Of a DNA stretch of 37,154 bases, positions 7,398 to 14,773 are shown piece by piece; within the stretch, counting starts at the first letter, position 1, and every line of letters begins with the position of its first letter. The notes below the pieces were generated by a model. The model did no database searches, was not told where the DNA came from, and saw only the letters and a program-made list of their open reading frames with translations. The DNA comes from an uncultured Oscillibacter sp. (GTDB taxonomy: Bacteria > Bacillota > Clostridia > Oscillospirales > Oscillospiraceae). The DNA is taken from the NCBI GenBank assembly GCA_910585385.1, contig CAJUDV010000022.1:1-37154 (forward strand), read 5' to 3'. A program made the position numbers and the translations under genes.

Positions 7398-7955
7398 ATG
7401 GAAGAAGGCATTTCATCCGGCCGGCCGGCGGTTCAGCCCCGGACCGCCTCTGATCAGACGGAGGCCGCGGGTAAGAGCGTCAAGGGCCACAGCCGGAAGA
7501 AAATTGACCTGACCGGCCAGCGGTACGGAAAGCTGACGGTCTTAGCGCCGGCGGAGAATGTGGGCAGCCGGACCGCCTGGCTGTGCCGGTGCGACTGCGG
7601 ACGGGAGACAGTGGTTCCCACCAACCGCCTGCGCAGCGGACACACCGCCAGCTGCGGGTGCCTGGCCGCCGGGAGGGAGGCGGGCCTGCCGGGCCTGACC
7701 TACGTGGACGGCACCTGTGTGGAGATGCTGGCGGCTAAAACCGTGCGGAGCAACAATACCAGCGGCGTTCCCGGCGTGGACTGGCTGTCCTCCAAGCAGC
7801 GCTGGCGGGCGATGATCTGTTTCAAGGGAAAGCGGTACTACCTGGGCTGCTACGCCCGGTTCGAGGATGCGGTAAAGGCCCGGAAGCAGGCCGAGGAGAC
7901 GCTGCACGACCAGTTTGTGCAAAAGTTTGCCAAGGGGACGGAGCGGAAGAAATAG
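7398..7955 (+). CDS. AP2-domain DNA-binding protein
   Basis: 185 residues. Residues about 30-90 contain the phage-type zinc-ribbon-like module (DLTGQRYGKLTVLAPA, then WLCRCDCGRETVV, and SGHTASCGC) with cysteines in CRCDCG and CGC. Residues about 120-165 match the bacterial/phage AP2 fold (NNTSGVPGVDWLSSKQRWRA, FKGKRYYLGCYARFEDAVKA). Such proteins occur in prophages, homing endonucleases and as single genes in Clostridia; no HNH nuclease motif is visible here, so it is likely only DNA-binding. ATG 7398 has GGGAGG 10 nt upstream. It is followed after 21 nt by the integrase-like gene and preceded by the 24-bp dyad, a candidate binding site. Confidence 0.8.
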   Translation: MEEGISSGRPAVQPRTASDQTEAAGKSVKGHSRKKIDLTGQRYGKLTVLAPAENVGSRTAWLCRCDCGRETVVPTNRLRSGHTASCGCLAAGREAGLPGLTYVDGTCVEMLAAKTVRSNNTSGVPGVDWLSSKQRWRAMICFKGKRYYLGCYARFEDAVKARKQAEETLHDQFVQKFAKGTERKK

Positions 7956-7976
7956 CGGCGCACGGAGGTGTTTGCT

Positions 7977-8780
7977 GTGGCGGAGGAGATTCTGACGCCG
8001 GAGGTGATGGAGGAATTTCTGGAGAGCCAAAGGCGGCGGGGAATCGGTTCCGCATCCCTGGAGGCTTACCGCCGCAATCTGAAAAAACTCTATGACAGTC
8101 TTCCGGGGGAGAAGAGACTCACCGCCGAGACGGGCCGGGTCTGGAAGCGCCAAATGGAGGCACAGGGCATAGCGCCCCGGAGCGTCAACAGCCGTCTTTC
8201 GGCGCTGAACAGCCTTTGTGAATACCTGGGCCGGCGGGAGTTTCAGATTCACGACTTCCTGAGAGAGGAAGCGGTCCTCCAGCCGGAGCTGACCCGGGCT
8301 GAGTACCTGCGGCTTCTTCAGGCGGCCAGGGCGCTGGAGAAGGAGCGGGTGTATCTGCTGGTCAAGGTGCTGGGCGGCGCGGGACTGCGGATTCAGGAGC
8401 TGCCCCAGCTGACGGTGGAGGCGGTGCGGGCGGGGACCGTGGAACTGCGTTACCACAATGGCCGGTGCAGCCGCGCCCTGCGGATTCCCGGGGAGCTGCG
8501 GGGGGAGCTGCTGGCGTACATCCGGCGGGAGGGCGTCACCGAGGGGCCGGTCTTCCGGACGGCGGCGGGCGCGCCCATTGCCAGGACCTACGCTGTGAAG
8601 CTGCTGCAAAGCGTCAGCGGCGCGGCCCAGGTGGAGGCGGAGAAGGCCACGCCCCGGTGCCTTTGGAACATGTACTGCGCCACCTGGGAGAGCATTCTCA
8701 GCAGCATCTCCGTTCTGGCCGATCAGGCCTATGACCGGATGCTGGAGCAGGAACAGCGGACGGCCGGCTGGGACGCGTAA
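7977..8780 (+). CDS. Tyrosine recombinase-like protein, probably catalytically inactive
   Basis: 267 residues, the length of a small Xer-type integrase. The N-terminal SAM-like core-binding domain is intact (VMEEFLESQRRRGIGSASLEA through SVNSRLSALNSLCEYLG). The catalytic domain retains the first Arg (GGAGLRIQEL), but the Lys hairpin reads HNGRCSRALRIP, the HxLRH box is replaced by R-C-L-W-N (in ATPRCLWNMYCATW), and only a possible nucleophile remains (DQAYDRML). Loss of both the His and the second Arg argues against strand exchange; a DNA-binding or regulatory role is more likely. GTG 7977 is chosen because GGAGG (7964-7968) is 8 nt upstream. It probably shares a transcript with the AP2 gene. 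Confidence 0.78.
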   Translation: MAEEILTPEVMEEFLESQRRRGIGSASLEAYRRNLKKLYDSLPGEKRLTAETGRVWKRQMEAQGIAPRSVNSRLSALNSLCEYLGRREFQIHDFLREEAVLQPELTRAEYLRLLQAARALEKERVYLLVKVLGGAGLRIQELPQLTVEAVRAGTVELRYHNGRCSRALRIPGELRGELLAYIRREGVTEGPVFRTAAGAPIARTYAVKLLQSVSGAAQVEAEKATPRCLWNMYCATWESILSSISVLADQAYDRMLEQEQRTAGWDA

Positions 8781-8888
8781 CGCGGGAGGGGACATAGGCG
8801 TCCAAAGGGAGAAAAGAGGAAATTGCCCACGGCGGCTGAAGCGGACGGAGAGGACGCCGGCGGGAAAAATAGACATAACAGCCACAGG

Positions 8889-8924
8889 GGCCCGCAAAAG
8901 CGCTGCTTTTGCGGGCCTTTTTTT
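8889..8924 (+). terminator. Intrinsic terminator after the integrase-like gene
   Basis: Perfect 13-bp stem GGCCCGCAAAAGC (8889-8901) / GCTTTTGCGGGCC (8905-8917), 3-nt loop, then seven T (8918-8924). Confidence 0.92.
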
Positions 8925-8956
8925 GCGCCGGAGAGCTGAAATTCCCCGGATTTTTG

Positions 8957-8985
8957 TTGCTATGGCGCTTTTGTTGTGATAGAAT
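8957..8985 (+). promoter_or_regulatory. Probable promoter of the SLH surface protein gene
   Basis: TTGCTA (8957-8962), 17 nt, TAGAAT (8980-8985). The resulting leader of about 265 nt (to 9256) contains a perfect ACAGAAT-gtaa-ATTCTGT hairpin (9019-9036) and no ORF I would support; the in-frame extension from 9073 is Arg-rich and lacks a signal peptide. Confidence 0.5.
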
Positions 8986-9255
8986 CAATAAAAAGAATAA
9001 TTTTTTGCCCTGTGAAAAACAGAATGTAAATTCTGTATATCAAAAAGGGGAGAAGCCTTTCAGCGTTTCCCTGTGAATGCGCGGAGGACCTTCTGTGGGG
9101 GATCGGCCGCTTTCAAATCGGTATTGAGAAAAGAGCTGGCGATAAGGCCAGGCAGGCCCGCCCTGCGGCGTGTCAAACGGAGCGGGAAGAGCTTCAGACT
9201 CCGGATGCTCTTTGCGGCTCAAAACAAAAGATTACAAAGAGAGAGGATGAGGCTT

Positions 9256-12200
9256 ATGAGGAAATGGAAAAAACGGCGCGGATTTTCCGCGCTGGCCGCC
9301 CTGATGATGTGCCTGGCCCTGCTGCCGGCGGCACTGGCGGCGGAGCCCCGCGTCTCCGGCCTTTGTGAGCACCACACGGAGCACGACGCGGCGGTATGCG
9401 GATATGTGGAGGCCGTTCCGGGCGTCTCCTGCCAGTGTGGGGAGACAGGCCGGGAAGGCGAGGTGGTCCACGCCGGGGACTGCGGTTATGCGGAGGCCGT
9501 GGAGGGCGTGCCCTGCGGGTATGTCTGCGGGATCTGCGAAGCCGCGGCCCGGGACGAAGCGGATATGACCGCCCCCCAGGAAACCGGCGCCGGGATGATT
9601 GACGGCGGTCCGGCTGACGGGGATACGAACCGGCCCGCGGCCGGCGATTCCGCTGCGCCCGAAGCCGGCGCGGCTGAGAGCGGGGACGTGGGAGAATCCC
9701 CGGATGTTTCGCGGCAGGAGCCTGCCGGGACGCCGGAAGATCCCACGGAGGCGCCTGAGGACGGAGAAAAGCCGACTGTTTCACAGCAGGAGCCCGCCGG
9801 GACGCCGGAGGACCCCGTGGAGGCGCCTGAGGGCGGAGAAAAGCTGACTGTTTCACAGCAGACGCCCGCTGATATGCCGGGAGCCGTGCCGGACAATCCC
9901 GTGGAGGTGCCTGAAGACGCGCTGGACATCCGCGGCGGCGTGCTGGTGGAACTAAAGAAGGCGTGGGTCCTCGCTGAGCAGGAAGCGCTGGGCGGGGCAT
10001 CTCCCTATGTGAGCGTGAGGATTCCCGACGGGGTGACCGCCATCGGGGATAACGCCTTTAATCCCTCGAAGGGCTATTACGCGGTCTCCCTTGATTTCTC
10101 CGGCGCGGCCAGCCTCACAAGCATTGGCATGCAGGCGGCGATCCACGCCCCCCTGCGGGGTGTGCTGGATCTCTCGGCCACCAGGGTGGAGACCATCGAC
10201 GGCATGGCGTTTAATGACTGCACGCAGCTGGAGGGCGTGATCCTGCCCGATACGCTGCGGGAGCTGGGGAGTTTGGACAAGGGCGGTACGTTTTCCGACT
10301 GTAAAAATCTGCGGTTTGTCCGGCTGGCCGGCAGCCCCGAAGACGCCTGCTTTGTTCTGCCGGAGAATTTGACGTATATTGGAAGGCAGACCTTTAGAAA
10401 TGCCTTTGACTCCGGGCTGGATGTGCGGGTGGCGATTCCGGCCGGCGTGGAGACCATTGGTAGCGAGGCGTTTTACAGCAGCGCAATCTCCCAGATTGTT
10501 GTCAAAAAGAAACCAGGGAGCAGTCATGGTTATGGGCTGTATGACGCCAAGGCTTTTCAGACCAGGAATAGCAACTTACTTGTGATTTTTCCGAACAAGA
10601 AAACCAGTGAATGGTACACAGGTTGGCAATCTCCGCCTGCGGAAGTAAAAAATGCCGTAGCATACTGCGTGACACTTCGGTTTGTTATCAACAACCAAAT
10701 GCAATCAGAGGAAAAATTGGGCGGCCAGTCTATTTCATATGTGAAAGATGCCACAGGTACCTGGATTAAAGATAACGACTACCGCCTTCCGGAGTTGGTC
10801 AATCCATCTGCTCCGGCGAAACTGGGTTATGATCTTTGCTGGGCCATTAATGGAAAACCTCTGACGGAGGACTCCATCCTCAGCGCGGAAAAGGATATGG
10901 TTACGCTTTATCCTTCAAGCTATGTGTATTGCATACAGCAGCCCGCCATTTCCGCGACGGTAGACGGAGTGGTAAAGGCGGATTTCCAGGGCGGAATCCC
11001 CGCTCTGGATGTGGAGCTCAACGGCGAGGATGACGTCTGCCGCGTGGGCGTCCGGGTTTCCCACCCCCTTCTGAAAGACCAGTCCGGCACGGAGGAGGAC
11101 TATGTCTACTTCAAATACCGCTGGTGGGACGAGGTTATGACGGGAAATCCGGATTTGCCCGGTGAAAACACCCCCTGCGGCCCCAGAAGCGAGACGGAGC
11201 CCCATTTGTTCTCCAACAGCACAGAGAACCCTCCGGCTCCCATTGAGGCCCCTGAGATTCCCATCGCCGGCCCGGACCATGCCCGCACTGCGCGTTATCC
11301 CGGACCGAATGGGGATAACTACTATATGGTGGAAATTTTCGGATACCACGTGGAAAACGGGCAGGAGGAGCTTTTCTACAAGTCCCATCGGAATTTCATT
11401 GACTTTGTCAGCGGCACGGATAGGGAGGCGACCACAGACAGATCCTACCTGCTCCACGTGGACGTTCACCAGAACTACCGGCTGACGGTCAACTGTTTGG
11501 ATGAGAGCGGCGACGAGGTTCTCAAGACAGAGGAGTTCCTCATCGAGGCGGGTGAAAGGCCGGAGATTGTCCTTCCGGAAATTGAGCACTACGTGACCCC
11601 GGAGCTGCCCGGCCTGCCGGAGAGGATGGAGGGAGACGTCACCGTCTCCGTCCGGTACGGCAGCGCGCGCCATACCGTTACCTTTGACGCCAACGGCGGC
11701 GGCGCGGCGGAGACGAGGAGCGTTCCCTACGGCGGGACGGTGGACGTGCTGCCCGTTCCTGTCCGTGACGGCTACACCTTCATTGGCTGGAACACCGAGG
11801 CCGCCGGAACCGGTTCCGGCTTCACCACGGAGACCGTGGTGAAGGGTGATTTGACCGTATACGCCCAGTGGAGGCAGCACAGCGCCGTGGGTATTAGCGC
11901 CAGCCAAACCAGCATCTCAGGCGGCGGGGCGGTCACATTGACTGTCACCAGCCCCGATCTCGCCAACACCACCGTTACCTGCGGAAACGCCGCGTATCAC
12001 CCCGTCCGGGGCGCGGACGGCGCATGGTCTGTGACGCTGCCCAACGCCACGGCCAGCTACACCTTTACCGCCAGCTTCCCGGGCAGCGCAACGCATACCG
12101 CGGCCTCGGCCTCCTGTACGGTCAGCGTTACCGCCTACACCGCGCCCTCCGGCGGCGGTGGTAGCGGCGGAGGCGGCGGAGGCCGTCCCTCCGGCGGCAG

Positions 12201-12918
12201 CGGAACCGGCGCCACCACCATCATCGACCAGCAGGTGCCCCTGGCCAATGACCTCCAGCTGAACCGGGAGGACCACTTCGCCTACGTCAAGGGCTATGCC
12301 GACGGCACCGTGCGCCCCAACAATTCCATCACCCGCGCCCAGGCGGCCACCATCTTCTACCGCCTGCTGACGGACACCTCCAGGGAGATCTACTTCTGGG
12401 AGAGCAGCGGCTTCACCGATGTGGCCGACGGCCACTGGGCCGGCAAGGCCATCTCCACGCTCAGCAACGCCGGCGTTATCAACGGCTTCCAGGACGGCAC
12501 CTTCCGGCCTGACGCCTATATCACCCGGGCGCAGTTCACGGCCATGACCGCCCGGTTTGACACCGTCCTCCCGGGCCTGGAGAACCCCTTTGCCGACGTT
12601 CCCGAGGACCACTGGGCCCGCGACCAGATCGCCTACGCGGCGGACCGGGGCTGGGTCTTGCGCGGCGGGAACTTCCGCCCCCAGGAGAACATCTCCCGCG
12701 TGGAGGTTATGGACCTTTTGAACAACGTCCTGGACCGCCGTGTGGACGAAGAGGGCCTTTTGGAGAACGTGGTCACATGGAGCGACGTGAAGGCCGGAGA
12801 CCCGTACTACTACGTGGTGCTGGAGGCCACCATTTCCCACAACTACGAGCGCCGGGAAAAGGACCAGACCACCGAGCGCTGGACGGAGCTGACGGAGGAT
12901 CCCGTGTGGAGCGAATGA
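9256..12918 (+). CDS. Large secreted surface protein: Cys-rich module, BspA-like LRR, InlB-type repeat, three SLH domains
   Basis: 1220 residues, exported (MRKWKKRRGFSALAALMMCL then ALLPAALA, cleavage near 28). In order: a Cys/His module with repeated CGYVEAV-type motifs (about 33-95); a Pro/Glu/Ala-rich spacer with 24-residue tandem repeats (about 153-224); BspA-type leucine-rich repeats (VRIPDGVTAIGDNAF, VETIGSEAF; about 250-420); a long beta-rich region; a Listeria-Bacteroides/InlB-type repeat (VTFDANGG through LTVYAQW, about 812-873); an Ig-like stretch; a Gly/Ser linker; three SLH motifs (about 1013-1160) that would bind cell-wall polysaccharide. ATG 9256 is chosen for its signal peptide, with GAGAGG 9 nt upstream. 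The section about 10500-10950 is clearly more AT-rich than the rest, suggesting recombination. Adhesion or host interaction is inference. Confidence 0.88.
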   Translation: MRKWKKRRGFSALAALMMCLALLPAALAAEPRVSGLCEHHTEHDAAVCGYVEAVPGVSCQCGETGREGEVVHAGDCGYAEAVEGVPCGYVCGICEAAARDEADMTAPQETGAGMIDGGPADGDTNRPAAGDSAAPEAGAAESGDVGESPDVSRQEPAGTPEDPTEAPEDGEKPTVSQQEPAGTPEDPVEAPEGGEKLTVSQQTPADMPGAVPDNPVEVPEDALDIRGGVLVELKKAWVLAEQEALGGASPYVSVRIPDGVTAIGDNAFNPSKGYYAVSLDFSGAASLTSIGMQAAIHAPLRGVLDLSATRVETIDGMAFNDCTQLEGVILPDTLRELGSLDKGGTFSDCKNLRFVRLAGSPEDACFVLPENLTYIGRQTFRNAFDSGLDVRVAIPAGVETIGSEAFYSSAISQIVVKKKPGSSHGYGLYDAKAFQTRNSNLLVIFPNKKTSEWYTGWQSPPAEVKNAVAYCVTLRFVINNQMQSEEKLGGQSISYVKDATGTWIKDNDYRLPELVNPSAPAKLGYDLCWAINGKPLTEDSILSAEKDMVTLYPSSYVYCIQQPAISATVDGVVKADFQGGIPALDVELNGEDDVCRVGVRVSHPLLKDQSGTEEDYVYFKYRWWDEVMTGNPDLPGENTPCGPRSETEPHLFSNSTENPPAPIEAPEIPIAGPDHARTARYPGPNGDNYYMVEIFGYHVENGQEELFYKSHRNFIDFVSGTDREATTDRSYLLHVDVHQNYRLTVNCLDESGDEVLKTEEFLIEAGERPEIVLPEIEHYVTPELPGLPERMEGDVTVSVRYGSARHTVTFDANGGGAAETRSVPYGGTVDVLPVPVRDGYTFIGWNTEAAGTGSGFTTETVVKGDLTVYAQWRQHSAVGISASQTSISGGGAVTLTVTSPDLANTTVTCGNAAYHPVRGADGAWSVTLPNATASYTFTASFPGSATHTAASASCTVSVTAYTAPSGGGGSGGGGGGRPSGGSGTGATTIIDQQVPLANDLQLNREDHFAYVKGYADGTVRPNNSITRAQAATIFYRLLTDTSREIYFWESSGFTDVADGHWAGKAISTLSNAGVINGFQDGTFRPDAYITRAQFTAMTARFDTVLPGLENPFADVPEDHWARDQIAYAADRGWVLRGGNFRPQENISRVEVMDLLNNVLDRRVDEEGLLENVVTWSDVKAGDPYYYVVLEATISHNYERREKDQTTERWTELTEDPVWSE
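9712..9927 (+). repeat. 72-bp tandem repeat inside the surface protein gene
   Basis: Two nearly identical units (9712-9783 and 9784-9855) each encode 24 residues with the pattern QEPAGTPEDP-EAPE-GEK-TVS, followed by a third degenerate unit to about 9927. It forms a Pro/Glu-rich stalk and may vary in copy number. Confidence 0.85.
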
Positions 12919-12974
12919 CCCCGCGGCGGCGTCTGTGAGAGCGCGGCGCGTATAACGGAGCACAAGGACGAAAA

Positions 12975-13006
12975 GGTCCCGGAGGCGTGCCTCCGGGACC
13001 CTTTTT
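12975..13006 (+). terminator. Intrinsic terminator after the surface protein gene
   Basis: GGTCCCGGAGGC (12975-12986) and GCCTCCGGGACC (12989-13000) pair perfectly with a minimal GT centre (inner pairs will open), then C and five T to 13006. Confidence 0.88.
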
Positions 13007-13028
13007 CCGGCGTCTCCCTCCGCCGGGC

Positions 13029-13057
13029 TTGACACTCCCGCCGGAGAGGTATATAGT
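13029..13057 (+). promoter_or_regulatory. Near-consensus promoter of the MATE gene
   Basis: TTGACA (13029-13034), 17-nt spacer, TATAGT (13052-13057). The best promoter in the window; start of transcription near 13064, about 150 nt before the start codon. Confidence 0.85.
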
Positions 13058-13063
13058 CAGTGA

Positions 13064-13207
13064 GGCTGAGAGGCGGCCACCGGCAGGAGGGCTTTGCCGG
13101 CGGCCGCGGCAGGTTCCAGCGGCTCTTTCAGGCGGTGCCGGGAGGGGCCGCTGCGCCATGTCCGCATTCCGGCGGTCCAGGCGGACGCGCACGTCTTTTC
13201 AGAGGAG
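13064..13207 (+). promoter_or_regulatory. Structured GC-rich leader of the MATE gene
   Basis: The leader contains a long hairpin: GCGGCC pairs with GGCCGC, then CCGGCA pairs with TGCCGG around a loop (about 13072-13112). A second possible helix is AGCGGC (near 13127) with GCCGCT (near 13147). No T-rich terminator is seen, so any control would act on translation. I could not match it to a known riboswitch; a CTGAGA sequence occurs near the 5' end but the other conserved TPP elements are missing. Confidence 0.35.
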
Positions 13208-13216
13208 ATGATTTCT

Positions 13217-14617
13217 TTGCGGAGAAAAAATGACCTGGGGCGGGACCCCATGCCGGGACTTCTGCTGCGCCTGGCGGTGCCCACCATGCTGGCGCAGTTC
13301 GTCAACGTGCTGTACAGCATCGTGGACCGGATGTTTATCGGTCATATTCCCGGCATCGGGAGCCTGGCGCTGGCGGGCGTTGGCGTCTGCGGGCCCATCA
13401 TCACCCTGCTGTCCTCCTTTTCCATGCTGGTGGGGCTGGGCGGTACGCCGCTGATGGCCATGAAGCTGGGCGCCGGAGACCGGGAGGCCGCTGGCGCCAT
13501 TCTCTCCAACTGCTTCCGGCTGCTGCTGGGTCTGGCCGTGGGACTGAGCGTTTTGTTTTTCCTGCTGCGCCGTCAGTTTCTGTGGTGGTTTGGGGCCAGC
13601 GCCGACACCTTCCCCTACGCGCTGGACTACATTACCGTCTATATCGCCGGTACGGCCTTTGCCCTGCTCTCCGGCGGGCTGAACAGCTTTCTTATCGCCC
13701 AGGGCCGCGCCGGCCTGGGCATGGGCACAGTGGTGCTGGGTGCGGCGCTGAACATCGTTCTGGACCCGGTGTTTATCTTCCTGCTGGGACTGGGGGTCTC
13801 CGGCGCGGCCTGGGCCACCGTCATCTCCCAGGCCGCCGCCTGTGGGTTCGCCCTGGTTTCCCTGCGCCTGCCGGGGCTTCCGGCGCCGCTGCGGTGGGGG
13901 CGGGCTCAACACGCCCTCTGCAGGCGGATTTTGCTGCTGGGGCTCTCGCCCTTTCTCACTTACGCCCTGGACAGTGTGATTCTCATTATTCTCAACACGG
14001 CCCTTCAGCGCTATGGCGGTCCCGGGGAGGGGGACACCCTCATCACCTGCGCCGCCATTGTGCAGAGCTATATGCTGCTGCTGGCCATGCCCATGGGCGG
14101 CATTACGCTGGGCTGCCAGGGGGTGGTGAGCTTTAACCTGGGCGCCGGGGACCAAAGGCGGGTGCGGCAGGGACTGTGGGGCGTGTTCCTCCTCTGCTTT
14201 GGCTTCGCCGCCTTTATGCTGGCGGTAACCCAGGTGTTCGCGCCGCGGTTCGTCCTGTTCTTCTCAGAGGACGGGGAGATTCTGGCCCGCAGCGTGCGGT
14301 ATATCCGAATCTACACGGCGGGGGCCCTGTTCATGGCGGTCCAGTGGATGTGCGTGGACATGTCCACCGCCCTGGGACAGGTCCGGCTGGCCCTGGGGTG
14401 CTCCCTGATGCGCAAGAGCCTGTTTCTGGGGGGCATCCTGCTGTTTCCCCTCCTGTTCTCCGCCCCCGCCGCCTTTGCCGCGGAGCCTTTTTGCGACGTC
14501 ACCGCCAGCCTGATCTCCATAACCCTGTTTCTGCGCTTTACGCCCAGGCTTTTGGAGCGGTACTGCTCCCGTCCGGCTTCCCAGGGCGCCGGGAAGGCGG
14601 CGGAATTGGCAAAATAG
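13217..14617 (+). CDS. MATE family efflux transporter
   Basis: 466 residues with about twelve membrane segments in two homologous halves. The start MRRKNDLGRDPMPGLLLRLA and LAQFVNVLYSIVDRMFIGHI are typical of the Clostridia MATE group; each half has the usual SLALAGVG- and GAGDQRR-type motifs (MKLGAGDREAA, NLGAGDQRRV). It should export cationic drugs or metabolites using Na+ or H+. The frame is open from 13094; ATG 13208 abuts the GAGGAG site with no spacing, whereas TTG 13217 is 9 nt from it and yields the normal family N-terminus, so I prefer TTG. Its promoter and long leader suggest regulated expression. Confidence 0.87.
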   Translation: MRRKNDLGRDPMPGLLLRLAVPTMLAQFVNVLYSIVDRMFIGHIPGIGSLALAGVGVCGPIITLLSSFSMLVGLGGTPLMAMKLGAGDREAAGAILSNCFRLLLGLAVGLSVLFFLLRRQFLWWFGASADTFPYALDYITVYIAGTAFALLSGGLNSFLIAQGRAGLGMGTVVLGAALNIVLDPVFIFLLGLGVSGAAWATVISQAAACGFALVSLRLPGLPAPLRWGRAQHALCRRILLLGLSPFLTYALDSVILIILNTALQRYGGPGEGDTLITCAAIVQSYMLLLAMPMGGITLGCQGVVSFNLGAGDQRRVRQGLWGVFLLCFGFAAFMLAVTQVFAPRFVLFFSEDGEILARSVRYIRIYTAGALFMAVQWMCVDMSTALGQVRLALGCSLMRKSLFLGGILLFPLLFSAPAAFAAEPFCDVTASLISITLFLRFTPRLLERYCSRPASQGAGKAAELAK

Positions 14618-14701
14618 CCTTATTCCTGCGCTTTTGATGATTTTCCACCGCCATACTCCTGCGGACTTGCCGGGAGTGTGAGCGCGAATATGACAGAGGC
14701 C

Positions 14702-14738
14702 AAAGAGGCCGGAGCGGTTTTGCCGCTCCGGCCTCTTT
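14702..14738. terminator. Bidirectional terminator between convergent genes
   Basis: Perfect 16-bp stem (14702-14717 / 14723-14738; AAAGAGGCCGG...CCGGCCTCTTT), loop TTTTG. It serves the MATE gene (+) and the serine hydrolase (-). Confidence 0.88.
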
Positions 14739-14773
14739 CGTGCATACTGCGTTTTTTGCCCCTGAAAAAGGGA

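Noticed and set aside
9073..9255. N-terminal extension of the surface protein from 9073
   Set aside because: It is Arg-rich, has no ribosome binding site, and would bury the clear signal peptide that starts at 9256.
9712..9927. CRISPR-like array
   Set aside because: The repeat units are contiguous and in frame, encoding a Pro/Glu-rich protein stalk; there are no spacers.
13060..13130. TPP riboswitch in the MATE leader
   Set aside because: A CTGAGA sequence is present near the 5' end, but the partner elements (ACCTGAT and the CGNAGGGA end) are missing.
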